Shown: piece by piece, positions 1-6,882 of the stretch
Layout: the number at the start of each line of letters is the position of its first letter
Numbering within the stretch: position 1 is the first letter of the stretch
Assembly: GCA_023434825.1 (NCBI GenBank)
Contig: JAEYSH010000095.1
Span: 1-10,056, forward strand
From: Methanobacteriota archaeon
Lineage (GTDB): Archaea; Methanobacteriota; Methanobacteria; Methanobacteriales; Methanobacteriaceae
Reading direction: 5' to 3'
Length of the DNA stretch: 10,056 nucleotides
Position numbers and translations under genes: made by a program
Notes under the pieces: model-generated
The model's input: only the letters and a program-made list of their open reading frames with translations
The model's database searches: none
What the model was told of the DNA's origin: nothing

Positions 1-189
1 AACGTTAGCTTCGCTTCCTTCCCATTTTCCAACGGTTTCGTCCAGATATCTTGCTATTTCTTCACTGTATTTTCTGGTCCCAATGGTGTAATTATCCTTT
101 TCATTTCTAATATAGCTAATTCCATCGCCCTTTTCTTCCATAACCTTAGATATTTTCATTAATTTTTCATAAAAACTTGCAGATACCAT
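1..189 (-). CDS. Hypothetical protein, N-terminal part only (runs off the left edge)
   Basis: Reading the minus strand from ATG at 189-187 gives 63 open codons up to the window edge. The protein starts MVSASFYEKLMKISKVMEEK and is highly charged, with no signal peptide or membrane segment visible. An in-frame TGA at 198-196, three codons upstream, makes this ATG the furthest possible start. Only a weak purine stretch (AAAGAG, about 12 nt upstream) could serve as ribosome binding site. I do not recognise the family, and the rest of the gene is outside the window. It is divergent from the F420-dependent oxidoreductase operon across a 515-bp gap. The continuous frame with sensible composition supports a real gene, but the function is unknown. 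Confidence 0.6.
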   Translation of the reverse strand, partial: MVSASFYEKLMKISKVMEEKGDGISYIRNEKDNYTIGTRKYSEEIARYLDETVGKWEGSEANV

Positions 190-704
190 TTGTTTTCAAC
201 TCTTTAATTTTTATCATGATTTGCTGTTTTCTCAAAAACTTTAACATTTTATAATTTGTAATTAACTCTATATATTTAGATATTAAAACTATTTTATTTT
301 AACGGTAATCTCCAATTATTAATAAAACTAAAAAATGTATCTTTAAGCCCAGATAATTTAATTTATGGATATTTTGACTTTTTAACTATAAAAAAGTATT
401 TTTTACAATTAAAATTAAATTATTTTTCTCAAATTAAATATACACTATGTTATTATCGTTAAAATTAATTAAATAACTAAATAAATTGTTATTCATTCAA
501 AAAAATTGTTTTTTTATGCCATATATAAATTATATGCATTTAAATATATTTAATTTATAATTAATTTGGTTTAAAAATTTAAAATTTTATTTAGAGCATT
601 TAAATCATGATATTAATTTTATGCTATTTTTGAAAAAGAATAAATAGTATTTGGATAATAAGTAATACAATATAAAAAATTATTATTAAAAGGAGTTTAT
701 AAAA
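190..704. other. 515-bp AT-rich divergent intergenic region without a gene
   Basis: No open frame of substance and no RNA gene is visible. The stretch must hold the promoters of two divergent genes, and several TATA-like strings occur (271-277, 521-530, 639-647), but none is clearly dominant. An 11-bp sequence, TATCATGATTT, occurs at 212-222 and inverted at 602-612, so it is oriented the same way relative to each divergent gene. GCATTTAAAT occurs twice, at 536-545 and 596-605. A 15-nt AT-only palindrome sits at 574-588. With base composition this skewed, short repeats are expected by chance. Confidence 0.6.
268..277 (-). promoter_or_regulatory. Possible TATA box for the partial minus-strand gene
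   Basis: The minus strand reads AAATATATAG here, about 80 nt upstream of the ATG at 189. An archaeal start site about 25 nt downstream would leave a leader of roughly 50-55 nt. The assignment is tentative because the whole region is AT-rich. Confidence 0.25.
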
Positions 705-1670
705 ATGGTAGAAATTGGATATAAATTAAGTTCAGAAAAATATCCTCCTTTAGATTTAGTTTGTTACGCTAAACAAGCTGAAGATGCCGGCTTTGATTAT
801 GCTATGATATCAGATCACTTTCACCCATGGACAAGCAGAGAAGGAAACAGTCCTTTTGTATGGGGTACAATTGGAGGCATTTCACAGGCAACAGAAAGAA
901 TTCCTATAGCCACTGGAGTCACCTGTCCTACTTTCAGAGTGCATCCTGCAATAATAGCCCATGCAGCAGCAACTGCTGCATCAATGTTACCTGGAAGATT
1001 TATTTTAGGAGTAGGATCTGGAGAAAACCTAAGTGAACATATTTTAGGAGATGAATGGCCACCAACACCAACCAGACTTGATATGCTGGCAGAAGCCGTA
1101 GATATCATTAGAACACTCTGGAATAGAGAAGAAGGAATGCAAGATTATGATGGATGCTATTACAATGTTGAAAATGCTAAAATATTCACAAAACCTGAAG
1201 AATTACCACCCATCTTTATTGCTGCTGAGGGTGAAATGGCATGTGAACTAGCTGGAAAACAAGGTGATGGGTTAATAGCACAATCAGGTAAAGAAAAAAT
1301 TACAAAAAAGTTTAAAGAAAATGGAGGGGAAGGAAAACCATGTTACGGGGAAGCGACAGTATGCTGGGCAGAAACAGAAGAAGAAGCAAAAAAACAGGCT
1401 TATGAAATCTGGCCAATAAAAGCCAATACCGTGCAGCTAAATGCCGATCTTCAAACCCCTTCGCACTTTGAACAGCTTGGAGAGATAGTAAACGAAGATA
1501 TAGTAGCAGAAAAAATGGTTTGCAGCCCTGAACCTCAAGATTTCATTGAAGAAATAGAGAATTATCAAAAAGCAGGATTTGATCACGTATGTTTAAATCA
1601 TGTTGGTGAAAATCAACATGAATTCATTGAATTTTGTGAAAAAGAAATTTTACCCGAATTTAGAGGTTAA
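705..1670 (+). CDS. F420-dependent LLM-class oxidoreductase (FGD/Adf-like)
   Basis: A 321-residue protein of the luciferase-like monooxygenase superfamily, in the branch with F420-dependent glucose-6-phosphate dehydrogenase (FGD) and F420-dependent secondary alcohol dehydrogenase (Adf). Such enzymes pass hydride between a substrate and the deazaflavin F420 in the cytoplasm. Family marks are the SDHFHPW motif (residues 36-42, matching the F420/active-site Asp-His and Trp of FGD), TCPTFR..PAIIA (73-85), and LGVGSGE (101-107), whose Glu107 matches the catalytic Glu of FGD. A lysine follows SG at 196, as in the FGD phosphate site. The other FGD phosphate-binding residues, a second Lys and an Arg in the C-terminal half, do not appear conserved by eye. 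Glucose 6-phosphate may therefore not be the substrate; an alcohol/aldehyde is possible. AGGAG at 691-695 supports the ATG. It is the first gene of an operon with the zinc dehydrogenase 53 nt downstream. Confidence 0.9.
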   Translation: MVEIGYKLSSEKYPPLDLVCYAKQAEDAGFDYAMISDHFHPWTSREGNSPFVWGTIGGISQATERIPIATGVTCPTFRVHPAIIAHAAATAASMLPGRFILGVGSGENLSEHILGDEWPPTPTRLDMLAEAVDIIRTLWNREEGMQDYDGCYYNVENAKIFTKPEELPPIFIAAEGEMACELAGKQGDGLIAQSGKEKITKKFKENGGEGKPCYGEATVCWAETEEEAKKQAYEIWPIKANTVQLNADLQTPSHFEQLGEIVNEDIVAEKMVCSPEPQDFIEEIENYQKAGFDHVCLNHVGENQHEFIEFCEKEILPEFRG

Positions 1671-1711
1671 TTTAAATTTAAAATTTGGATTTAATCAAAA
1701 ACATGAAATTT

Positions 1712-1717
1712 AGGAGG
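1712..1717 (+). promoter_or_regulatory. Ribosome binding site that fixes the zinc dehydrogenase start
   Basis: AGGAGG lies 6 nt before ATG 1724. It argues against an in-frame upstream TTG at 1685, which has no such site and would add 13 residues not expected in the family. Confidence 0.85.
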
Positions 1718-1723
1718 AATTTT

Positions 1724-2926
1724 ATGAAAGCTGTAGTTTATAAAGGCCCAAAAAATGTTGAAGTTGAAGAAGTTGAAAATCCAAGAATTGAAAGACCAAC
1801 TGATGTTGTGGTAAGAGTTACAACCAGCGCCATATGTGGAAGCGACTTACACATGTACGATGGTGAAACAATAATGGAATCAGACCGAATTTTCGGACAC
1901 GAACCAATGGGCGTTGTTGAGGAAGTAGGAGATGCTGTTGAGCTTGTTAAACCTGGAGACAGAGTTGTAATGCCTTTTAATATCGCATGTGGATTTTGTT
2001 TAAATTGTATTCAGGGAATGACCAATGCATGTCTTACCATGAACCCAGATCAGCCCGGAGCAGCATATGGATATGCGGGTATGGGACCATATGCAGGAGG
2101 GCAAGCTGAATATGTAAGAGTCCCATTTGCAGATTGGGCATGCTTAAAATTACCTGGCGAACCAGGGGATGAATTTGAAGACGATTTTATGATGCTTGCA
2201 GACATATTTCCAACTTCATATTATTCAACTGATCTGGCTCATGTTTCTGTAGGAAAAGCTGTTGCAGTGTTCGGTGCAGGGCCTGTTGGATTACTTGCAG
2301 CCTACAGCGCTATTTTAAAAGGAGCTGCAGAAGTATATATAGTTGATAATTCACCGAAGCGGCTTAAAACCGCGGAATCAATTGGAGCTATACCTATTAA
2401 TTTTGAAGAAGGAGATCCAGCAGAGCAGATTATGAAAATGAGACAACAAAATACAAATCTCATGGAATCATTAAGGCCAGGAGAAGAAAAAACACTAGGA
2501 GTTGATTGTGCTATAGATGCAGTTGGATATCAAGCATCCAGTAGAAAAGATCCAGAAAAGGAAAAACGTAATCAAGTGCTTATGGACATTGCAAATGTAA
2601 TAAACGCTGGCGGACATCTTGGAATTATTGGAGTTTATACGCAACAAAATCCTTCTGCAGAAGATGAACACGAAAAACAGGGCGATTTGATGTTCCCACT
2701 GGGAAGATTATGGGAAAAAGGAATTACAATTGGTATGGGGCAAACTCCAGTTAAACAATTACATGTTTTTCTAAGAAATCTCATCTTTGATGGGAAAGCA
2801 AAACCAAGCTTTATAGTTTCAGATAGAATCAGTATAGATGATGCTCCTCAGGCATACCGAGGATTTGATAGAAGAGACTATATATCTAAGCCATTAATTA
2901 AATTTGAAGGTGGCTGGTCCAAATAA
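1724..2926 (+). CDS. Zinc-dependent dehydrogenase, glutathione-independent formaldehyde dehydrogenase/dismutase-like
   Basis: A 400-residue medium-chain dehydrogenase, close in length to Pseudomonas putida formaldehyde dehydrogenase (398 aa, from memory). Catalytic zinc ligands are Cys38 (CGSDLH), His59-Glu60 (GHE) and probably Asp160 (ADIFPT). Structural zinc ligands are Cys89, 92, 95 and 103 (CX2CX2CX7C). The long insert NP....AYGY..MG....GGQAEYV (107-131) is typical of the formaldehyde dehydrogenase/dismutase subgroup. The Rossmann fold shows GAGPVG (184-189) and Asp208 at the end of the second strand, which predicts NAD(H). Members of this subgroup can hold NAD tightly and oxidise or dismutate aldehydes. 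The start is ATG 1724, chosen from AGGAGG at 1712-1717. The gene follows the F420 oxidoreductase by 53 nt and is probably co-transcribed with it. The substrate is unknown; formaldehyde, acetaldehyde or an alcohol are all possible. Confidence 0.88.
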   Translation: MKAVVYKGPKNVEVEEVENPRIERPTDVVVRVTTSAICGSDLHMYDGETIMESDRIFGHEPMGVVEEVGDAVELVKPGDRVVMPFNIACGFCLNCIQGMTNACLTMNPDQPGAAYGYAGMGPYAGGQAEYVRVPFADWACLKLPGEPGDEFEDDFMMLADIFPTSYYSTDLAHVSVGKAVAVFGAGPVGLLAAYSAILKGAAEVYIVDNSPKRLKTAESIGAIPINFEEGDPAEQIMKMRQQNTNLMESLRPGEEKTLGVDCAIDAVGYQASSRKDPEKEKRNQVLMDIANVINAGGHLGIIGVYTQQNPSAEDEHEKQGDLMFPLGRLWEKGITIGMGQTPVKQLHVFLRNLIFDGKAKPSFIVSDRISIDDAPQAYRGFDRRDYISKPLIKFEGGWSK

Positions 2927-2959
2927 ATCCTAATGGATTTATTTTTATTTATTTTTAAT
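2921..2959 (+). terminator. Hairpin plus T-tract terminator of the oxidoreductase operon
   Basis: AAATAAATCC (2921-2930) and GGATTTATTT (2935-2944) form a perfect 10-bp stem with a TAAT loop, overlapping the TAA stop codon. A T-rich tail follows to about 2957. The gap to the convergent decarboxylase stop is only 49 bp, so this element also insulates the two transcripts. The T-tract favours plus-strand termination. Confidence 0.7.
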
Positions 2960-2975
2960 GTATAGAATTTATTTT

Positions 2976-4658
2976 CTAAACAATTGGTGGCCTTTTATTA
3001 GCCTCAGCAACTTTTGAACCCCATAAACTTAGTTCCGGACTTGTATCATCATGATCAATTTGGCACTCAATTAAAACTGGCCCGTCAAAATGGTTTTTAG
3101 CTTTTTTAATTGCTCCAGCAAGTTCATTTCCAGTTTTTGCGATTAAACCTAATCCCTTACCATCTTCTGCATTAAATACTTCCATTAAACCAGCATAATC
3201 CCAGTTTTTAATGTAATTATAAGGACCTTCATGAATTACAGATTCTACCACATAACCATGATTATTTACTATGAAAAGTATTGGATTTTGATTATATCGT
3301 ATCATATTGGCAACTTCTTGAGCTGTAAACTGGAATGATCCATCACCTATAAGTCCAAGAACCCGTCTTTCAGAAGTATTTCCAATTGAATACCCGAATA
3401 CTGCTGGTACTGACCAACCTATTGCGCCCCACTGCATTTCAATTTCATATTTTGCACCTTCAGGTAAATCCATATACATTGTATTGAACCACGAATCCCC
3501 ACTTTCAACAAAAAGTGTTGATTTAGAATCTATTAATTCTTGAATTTGATTAATCATCTCTACACGGGTTAATGGTGCATTCAATTCATGTTCCATTGGT
3601 TCTTTATTTAATTCCATTTCATTAAATTTTAGAATTGAAGATTTATTTTCATTTACACGATCAGCCAGTACTTTTAAAAAATCGGCTAATTTTATTCCAG
3701 TATGTTCAGAATTTGGGAAAACAACTCTGCTTGGATGGATATTAACTGTTTTTTCCTCATCGGGGATTGATTTCCAGCCAACAGTAGAATAGTCTGTATA
3801 AACCGGACCTCCCGCTATAATTAAATCTGAACCTTCAACAATTTCCTGGCAGCCAGAGCTACTAACTTCTCCCCAGTAAACTCCGATGAATTGGGGATGA
3901 TTTTCTGGGAAAAAGCTTTTTGCATTGGGCTGTACTGCCACTGCACAACCCAAAGATTCTGCTAGTTCTTTAAACTCATTTATAGCATCATGAGTCCTTA
4001 AATGTGGGCCTGCAAGAAGTACTGGAGAATTTGATTCTTCTATTAAATCATTTGCTAAATCCACAGCAGATTTTATTGCTTTATTATCAGTTTCAATATG
4101 GCTAACCAGACTTTCAAGTGGAGACGGTTCTGGACAGGGTGCATCTGCAATGTTACATGGAATTTCAATATAAGCAGGCATGCGATTTTTTAAAGCATTA
4201 CAAATGACTCGATCAATTAGATGCGGGGCATCTTTTTCATGCATAATCTGTACTGCATCACAAGTTATTTTCTGAATCATTTCATATTGATAGTTTAAAT
4301 CTTGAATATCTAATGTATGGTGTGGTGTTCTACTTTGAACAGGATCATTAGTATTGAATCCTCCTGAAATAAAAATAATTGGCAACCTTTCAGCATAAGC
4401 ACCAGCAATACCATTAATAGCAGAAAATGCACCAACATTAAAAGTAGTAACTATTGCACCAGCACCTTTTATTCTTGCATAGCCTTCTGCAGCATAAGAT
4501 GCATTTAATTCATTACTGCTTCCAATTTGCTTTAAATTATCATTTTTTAAAAGCTCATCAAGTAGCATTAAATTGAAATCTCCAGGTACAACAAAATAAT
4601 GTTCAATTCCCATCTGTTCCAGGCGTTTTGCCAGATAACTTCCTACAGTATATTCCAT
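2976..4658 (-). CDS. Thiamine-diphosphate 2-keto-acid decarboxylase, pyruvate decarboxylase type
   Basis: A 560-residue ThDP enzyme that decarboxylates a 2-keto acid to an aldehyde and CO2. It follows Zymomonas mobilis pyruvate decarboxylase closely along its length. Numbered from ATG 4658, Asp27 (VPGDFN), Glu50 (SNELN) and His113-His114 (TPHHTLD) fall at the same positions as the Zymomonas catalytic residues. The C-terminal half carries GDSWFN, EMQWG.IGWSVPA, the ThDP/Mg motif GDGSFQ...NNHGY, and the Glu in YVVES that matches Glu473. The isoleucine before that Glu is Val here, a slight widening of the substrate pocket. The order is ThDP-binding Pyr domain, central domain, PP domain. The frame extends 4 codons upstream to a TTG, but ATG 4658 matches the family N-terminus (MEYTVGSYL). 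No clear ribosome binding site is seen. Pyruvate is the likeliest substrate; indolepyruvate or branched keto acids remain possible. It converges on the oxidoreductase operon. Confidence 0.92.
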   Translation of the reverse strand: MEYTVGSYLAKRLEQMGIEHYFVVPGDFNLMLLDELLKNDNLKQIGSSNELNASYAAEGYARIKGAGAIVTTFNVGAFSAINGIAGAYAERLPIIFISGGFNTNDPVQSRTPHHTLDIQDLNYQYEMIQKITCDAVQIMHEKDAPHLIDRVICNALKNRMPAYIEIPCNIADAPCPEPSPLESLVSHIETDNKAIKSAVDLANDLIEESNSPVLLAGPHLRTHDAINEFKELAESLGCAVAVQPNAKSFFPENHPQFIGVYWGEVSSSGCQEIVEGSDLIIAGGPVYTDYSTVGWKSIPDEEKTVNIHPSRVVFPNSEHTGIKLADFLKVLADRVNENKSSILKFNEMELNKEPMEHELNAPLTRVEMINQIQELIDSKSTLFVESGDSWFNTMYMDLPEGAKYEIEMQWGAIGWSVPAVFGYSIGNTSERRVLGLIGDGSFQFTAQEVANMIRYNQNPILFIVNNHGYVVESVIHEGPYNYIKNWDYAGLMEVFNAEDGKGLGLIAKTGNELAGAIKKAKNHFDGPVLIECQIDHDDTSPELSLWGSKVAEANKRPPIV

Positions 4659-4693
4659 AAAACCAACCAATACTCTTTTTTATCTCTTATTTT

Positions 4694-4701
4694 GATATAC
4701 T
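4694..4701 (-). promoter_or_regulatory. Possible TATA box of the decarboxylase gene
   Basis: The minus strand reads TAAAAGTATATCA, with the TATA-like core GTATATCA about 36-43 nt before ATG 4658. A start about 25 nt downstream would give a very short leader, in keeping with the lack of a clear ribosome binding site. Weak support only. Confidence 0.3.
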
Positions 4702-4848
4702 TTTAATGTAATTAGTATTATTATTTTTATGTATAATTAAATTTTTCAATAAAAAAAATTCCCAGAAAAAATTAATTTTCCAATGATTAAATTATGGAAA
4801 CTAAAGGAAATCAATTAAATGTTTAAATTAAAAAATTAAATTTGTTAT

Positions 4849-4911
4849 TGAATATTTATCCAAAAAGTGGAATAAACAGCCAATTTTTAATACTAAGCAT
4901 TTAATAAGTAA
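4849..4911 (-). repeat. Shared intergenic repeat, copy 1 (upstream of decarboxylase gene)
   Basis: This 63-bp stretch matches 6682-6744 at about 80% with two single-base gaps. The best blocks are CAATTTTTAATACTA (15 identical, 4881-4895), AATAAACA (4871-4878), CCAAAAA (4860-4866) and GCATT (4897-4901). Both copies have the same orientation. This copy ends about 190 nt upstream of the decarboxylase ATG and starts about 74 nt beyond the response regulator stop. It could be a regulatory site, promoter, leader or 3' element. Confidence 0.75.
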
Positions 4912-4984
4912 CATTTTTTATAATTACATTATAAATATTAATACTTATTTTAAAAAGCATGGCAAATATGGATATCTAATATAA

Positions 4985-6493
4985 TTATTTCTTGTTATTA
5001 GTTGGATGTCCTGCATATATAATTGATGTAATTTCATTATTTTTATTTTTGATTGGTTTTACAGATATACTAAACCATTTAAATCCGCCTTCTTTGGTTT
5101 TATATCTTTTTTTTAGTTGATAATTATCAAGCTCTCCAGATAAAAGTTTTGAAAATGATTCAGATGTCTCTTCTATATCCTCAGGATGAGTTATATCTAA
5201 ATAAGTTAATTTTAAGAATTCTTGTTCGGTATAACCTAATTCATCTAATATATTTTTATTTACTTTAATCCAACAGCCATTATTATCTGTAGTGGCCACA
5301 AATATATGATATAGATCAAAAATAGCTTCAATATGATTTGCATAATCTATTATTTCTTTTTCAGCATTTTTACGTTCATTAATATTTTCAACAATAATCA
5401 AAGAATTAATGGGCTTCCCATTGGATGAAATACCAAATCCTCCGGTTATTTTACCCCACATGATTTCCTTGTCTTTGCGAATGAATTTTTTCTCCATTTC
5501 ATAGAATTCGATTTTTCCATTACGTAAACTTTCAAGATAAGATGATTCTTTTTCTATACAGTCCGGATGAGTGAATTCTGTAAAATTCATTTTTTTAAGT
5601 TCTTTTAAGCTATAACCGAGCATATTTTCAAATGCAGAATTACAATCTATTATACGTCCTTGAGTATTTCCTATTACTATTCCTATGTGAGCAGTATTAT
5701 ATAAGTTCTGGAAGAGTTCATCAACTTTATTTAATTCTTTTTTCAATGCTTTATGTTCTGTTAAATCTCTACCTACTATTGAAATACCCGCAATTTCACC
5801 ATTATTTTTGTGAAGTGGATTTAAAGTCAATTTATAATCATGAATTTTACCATCAGGCATTAGTATAGAAGTAACGAATTTAACAGTTTTATTGTTTTTA
5901 TAAACTTCATCACGTAATTTTTCCCATTCAACATACTTTTCCTTAGGAAAACCTAACTCATGAAATGTTTTACCTATTATTTCACCTTCATTTATATTCA
6001 AACTCTGGCGCATCGATCTATTTGCACTAGCTAATCTGTCATTAATATCAATACTGCAAATAAGTTCTTGTGTGGAATCAAAAATTAATCTTAAACGTTC
6101 TTCACCTTCAGATAATTTCTTATCTAAATTGTGCTTATATAATGCCGCGTCTATAGAAATTTTTAATAATTCAGAACTAACAGGTTTATTCACAAAACCA
6201 TAAGGATTAGTAAGTTTAATACGTTCATATGTATTTTTATCAGTAAAAGCACTCATATAAATGACAGGGATATCAAAATAAGTTTTAATTTCACTAGCTG
6301 CTTCAATACCATCCATATCTCCTTTTAAGTGGATATCCATTAAAACTAAATCTGGTTTTAATTCAGCAGCTTTTTCAATTGCCTCTTTTCCACTTGAAGC
6401 AGTTCCTACGACTTCAAAACCATAACTTTCTAATATTCTATTAATATCTAATGCAGTGATGGCTTCATCTTCTACGATTAGAATGTTTGTCAT
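4985..6493 (-). CDS. Response regulator with receiver and three PAS domains, no output domain
   Basis: A 502-residue cytoplasmic signalling protein. Residues 1-120 form a receiver domain: acidic pocket Glu8-Asp9, phospho-acceptor Asp53 (LVLMDIHLKG), switch Ser81 (YMSAF) and Lys103 (FVNKP). Three PAS/PAC modules follow, at about 131-252, 262-375 and 386-497. Two of them end in the usual linkers DLTEHK and NINERK. The third ends at YAGHPTNNKK and the protein stops there. No HisKA, HATPase, DNA-binding or enzymatic domain is visible, and the 326 bp downstream do not continue a kinase. It probably relays a histidine-kinase signal or senses a ligand or redox state through PAS. The start is supported by GAGGT at 6505-6501, 7 nt before the ATG. 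It may be a naturally short form or a kinase that lost its C-terminus. Confidence 0.9.
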   Translation of the reverse strand: MTNILIVEDEAITALDINRILESYGFEVVGTASSGKEAIEKAAELKPDLVLMDIHLKGDMDGIEAASEIKTYFDIPVIYMSAFTDKNTYERIKLTNPYGFVNKPVSSELLKISIDAALYKHNLDKKLSEGEERLRLIFDSTQELICSIDINDRLASANRSMRQSLNINEGEIIGKTFHELGFPKEKYVEWEKLRDEVYKNNKTVKFVTSILMPDGKIHDYKLTLNPLHKNNGEIAGISIVGRDLTEHKALKKELNKVDELFQNLYNTAHIGIVIGNTQGRIIDCNSAFENMLGYSLKELKKMNFTEFTHPDCIEKESSYLESLRNGKIEFYEMEKKFIRKDKEIMWGKITGGFGISSNGKPINSLIIVENINERKNAEKEIIDYANHIEAIFDLYHIFVATTDNNGCWIKVNKNILDELGYTEQEFLKLTYLDITHPEDIEETSESFSKLLSGELDNYQLKKRYKTKEGGFKWFSISVKPIKNKNNEITSIIYAGHPTNNKK

Positions 6494-6533
6494 AGTAAAA
6501 ACCTCGGATAATACATTTGATAGTAAAATATTG

Positions 6534-6542
6534 CTTTATAAG
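6534..6542 (-). promoter_or_regulatory. Possible TATA box of the response regulator gene
   Basis: The minus strand reads TTTAATACTTATAAAG, a TATA-like core with an A/T-rich factor-B region before it. A start about 25 nt downstream (near 6512) leaves a leader of about 20 nt that still includes GAGGT at 6505-6501. Spacing fits an archaeal promoter. Confidence 0.4.
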
Positions 6543-6681
6543 TATTAAAGTTTAACTAATTTTTAACTTTGTAATTCAGAATGTTCTATTCCCATTAATT
6601 TTATTAATCTATTTTATAAAAATAACAAAGTCTTTAAATAGATAGAGAAGCGTATTTATTTTTTCTGAGTGGTTTAGTATA

Positions 6682-6744
6682 TGAATTTTTACCCAAAAAC
6701 TAGAATAAACACCTCAATTTTTAATACTATGCATTGGTAGGTAA
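6682..6744 (-). repeat. Shared intergenic repeat, copy 2 (upstream of response regulator gene)
   Basis: Second copy of the repeat at 4849-4911, in the same orientation. The identical block CAATTTTTAATACTA is at 6715-6729, with AATAAACA at 6704-6711, CCAAAAA at 6693-6699 and GCATT at 6731-6735. It ends about 190 nt upstream of the response regulator ATG, nearly the same distance as copy 1 from the decarboxylase start. It also lies about 140 nt beyond the MATE stop. Confidence 0.75.
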
Positions 6745-6785
6745 TATTTATTTAGCTATATTATTTGATAATAAATTATATTTTA

Positions 6786-6799
6786 GTGCATTTTTGCAC
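6786..6799. repeat. Short inverted repeat GTGCA-TTTT-TGCAC
   Basis: A perfect 5-bp stem with a 4-nt loop in the intergenic DNA between the MATE terminator and the shared repeat. It could be a transcription-factor site upstream of the response regulator or a second hairpin in the MATE 3' region. No strong evidence for either. Confidence 0.4.
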
Positions 6800-6830
6800 A
6801 TACTGAAACGTAAGAAATTGTAGCTAATTA

Positions 6831-6860
6831 AATAAAAAATAAAAGGGTTTAAAAACCCAT
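6831..6860 (-). terminator. Terminator of the marR-MATE operon
   Basis: On the minus strand, about 23 nt past the MATE stop, comes the palindrome GGGTTTTTAAACCC (6858-6845), followed directly by TTTTATTTTTTATT (6844-6831). The stem is G/C-closed and the T-rich tail fits both hairpin-type and archaeal U-tract termination. Confidence 0.7.
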
Positions 6861-6882
6861 AACTTGTTTTTGATGCAGTATC

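Larger units (their letters stand above)
4659..4984. other. 326-bp intergenic region upstream of the decarboxylase gene
   Basis: No gene is seen. It lies between the 3' end of the response regulator and the start of the decarboxylase, both on the minus strand. It contains copy 1 of the shared repeat (4849-4911), an inverted repeat TTTCCA...TGGAAA (4777-4782 and 4795-4800, 12-nt spacer), and AT-rich promoter-like DNA near the decarboxylase start. The response regulator has only a short T-run (minus-strand GCTTTTTAAAA near 4955) as a possible terminator. Confidence 0.6.
6494..6882. other. 389-bp intergenic region between MATE and response regulator genes
   Basis: No gene is seen. From the MATE side it holds a terminator-like hairpin (6845-6858), a small GTGCA/TGCAC hairpin (6786-6799), copy 2 of the shared repeat (6682-6744) and a likely promoter for the response regulator (TATA-like at 6534-6542). 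The rest is AT-rich without recognisable structure. Confidence 0.6.

Noticed and set aside
821..1108. 95-codon minus-strand frame and a 69-codon plus-strand frame (827-1036) inside the F420 oxidoreductase gene
   Set aside because: Both overlap a well-supported gene fully, lack ribosome binding sites and have no family-like features.
575..1686. 13-nt match AAATTTAAAATTT at 575-587 and 1674-1686
   Set aside because: Only A and T in very AT-rich spacers; a chance match is likely and no longer similarity surrounds it.
1685..1723. TTG start adding 13 residues to the zinc dehydrogenase
   Set aside because: AGGAGG at 1712-1717 and the family N-terminus (MKAVVY) point to ATG 1724.
4659..4670. TTG start adding 4 residues to the decarboxylase
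   Set aside because: ATG 4658 puts Asp27, Glu50 and His113-114 at the Zymomonas positions; neither start has a strong ribosome binding site, so a small doubt remains.
4777..4800. TTTCCA...TGGAAA inverted repeat upstream of the decarboxylase as an operator
   Set aside because: Six-base arms with a 12-nt spacer are weak in this composition and no second copy was found; only mentioned in the spacer entry.
5632..5868. 78-codon plus-strand frame inside the response regulator gene
   Set aside because: Antisense shadow of the PAS-coding region; no start signal and no recognisable domain.
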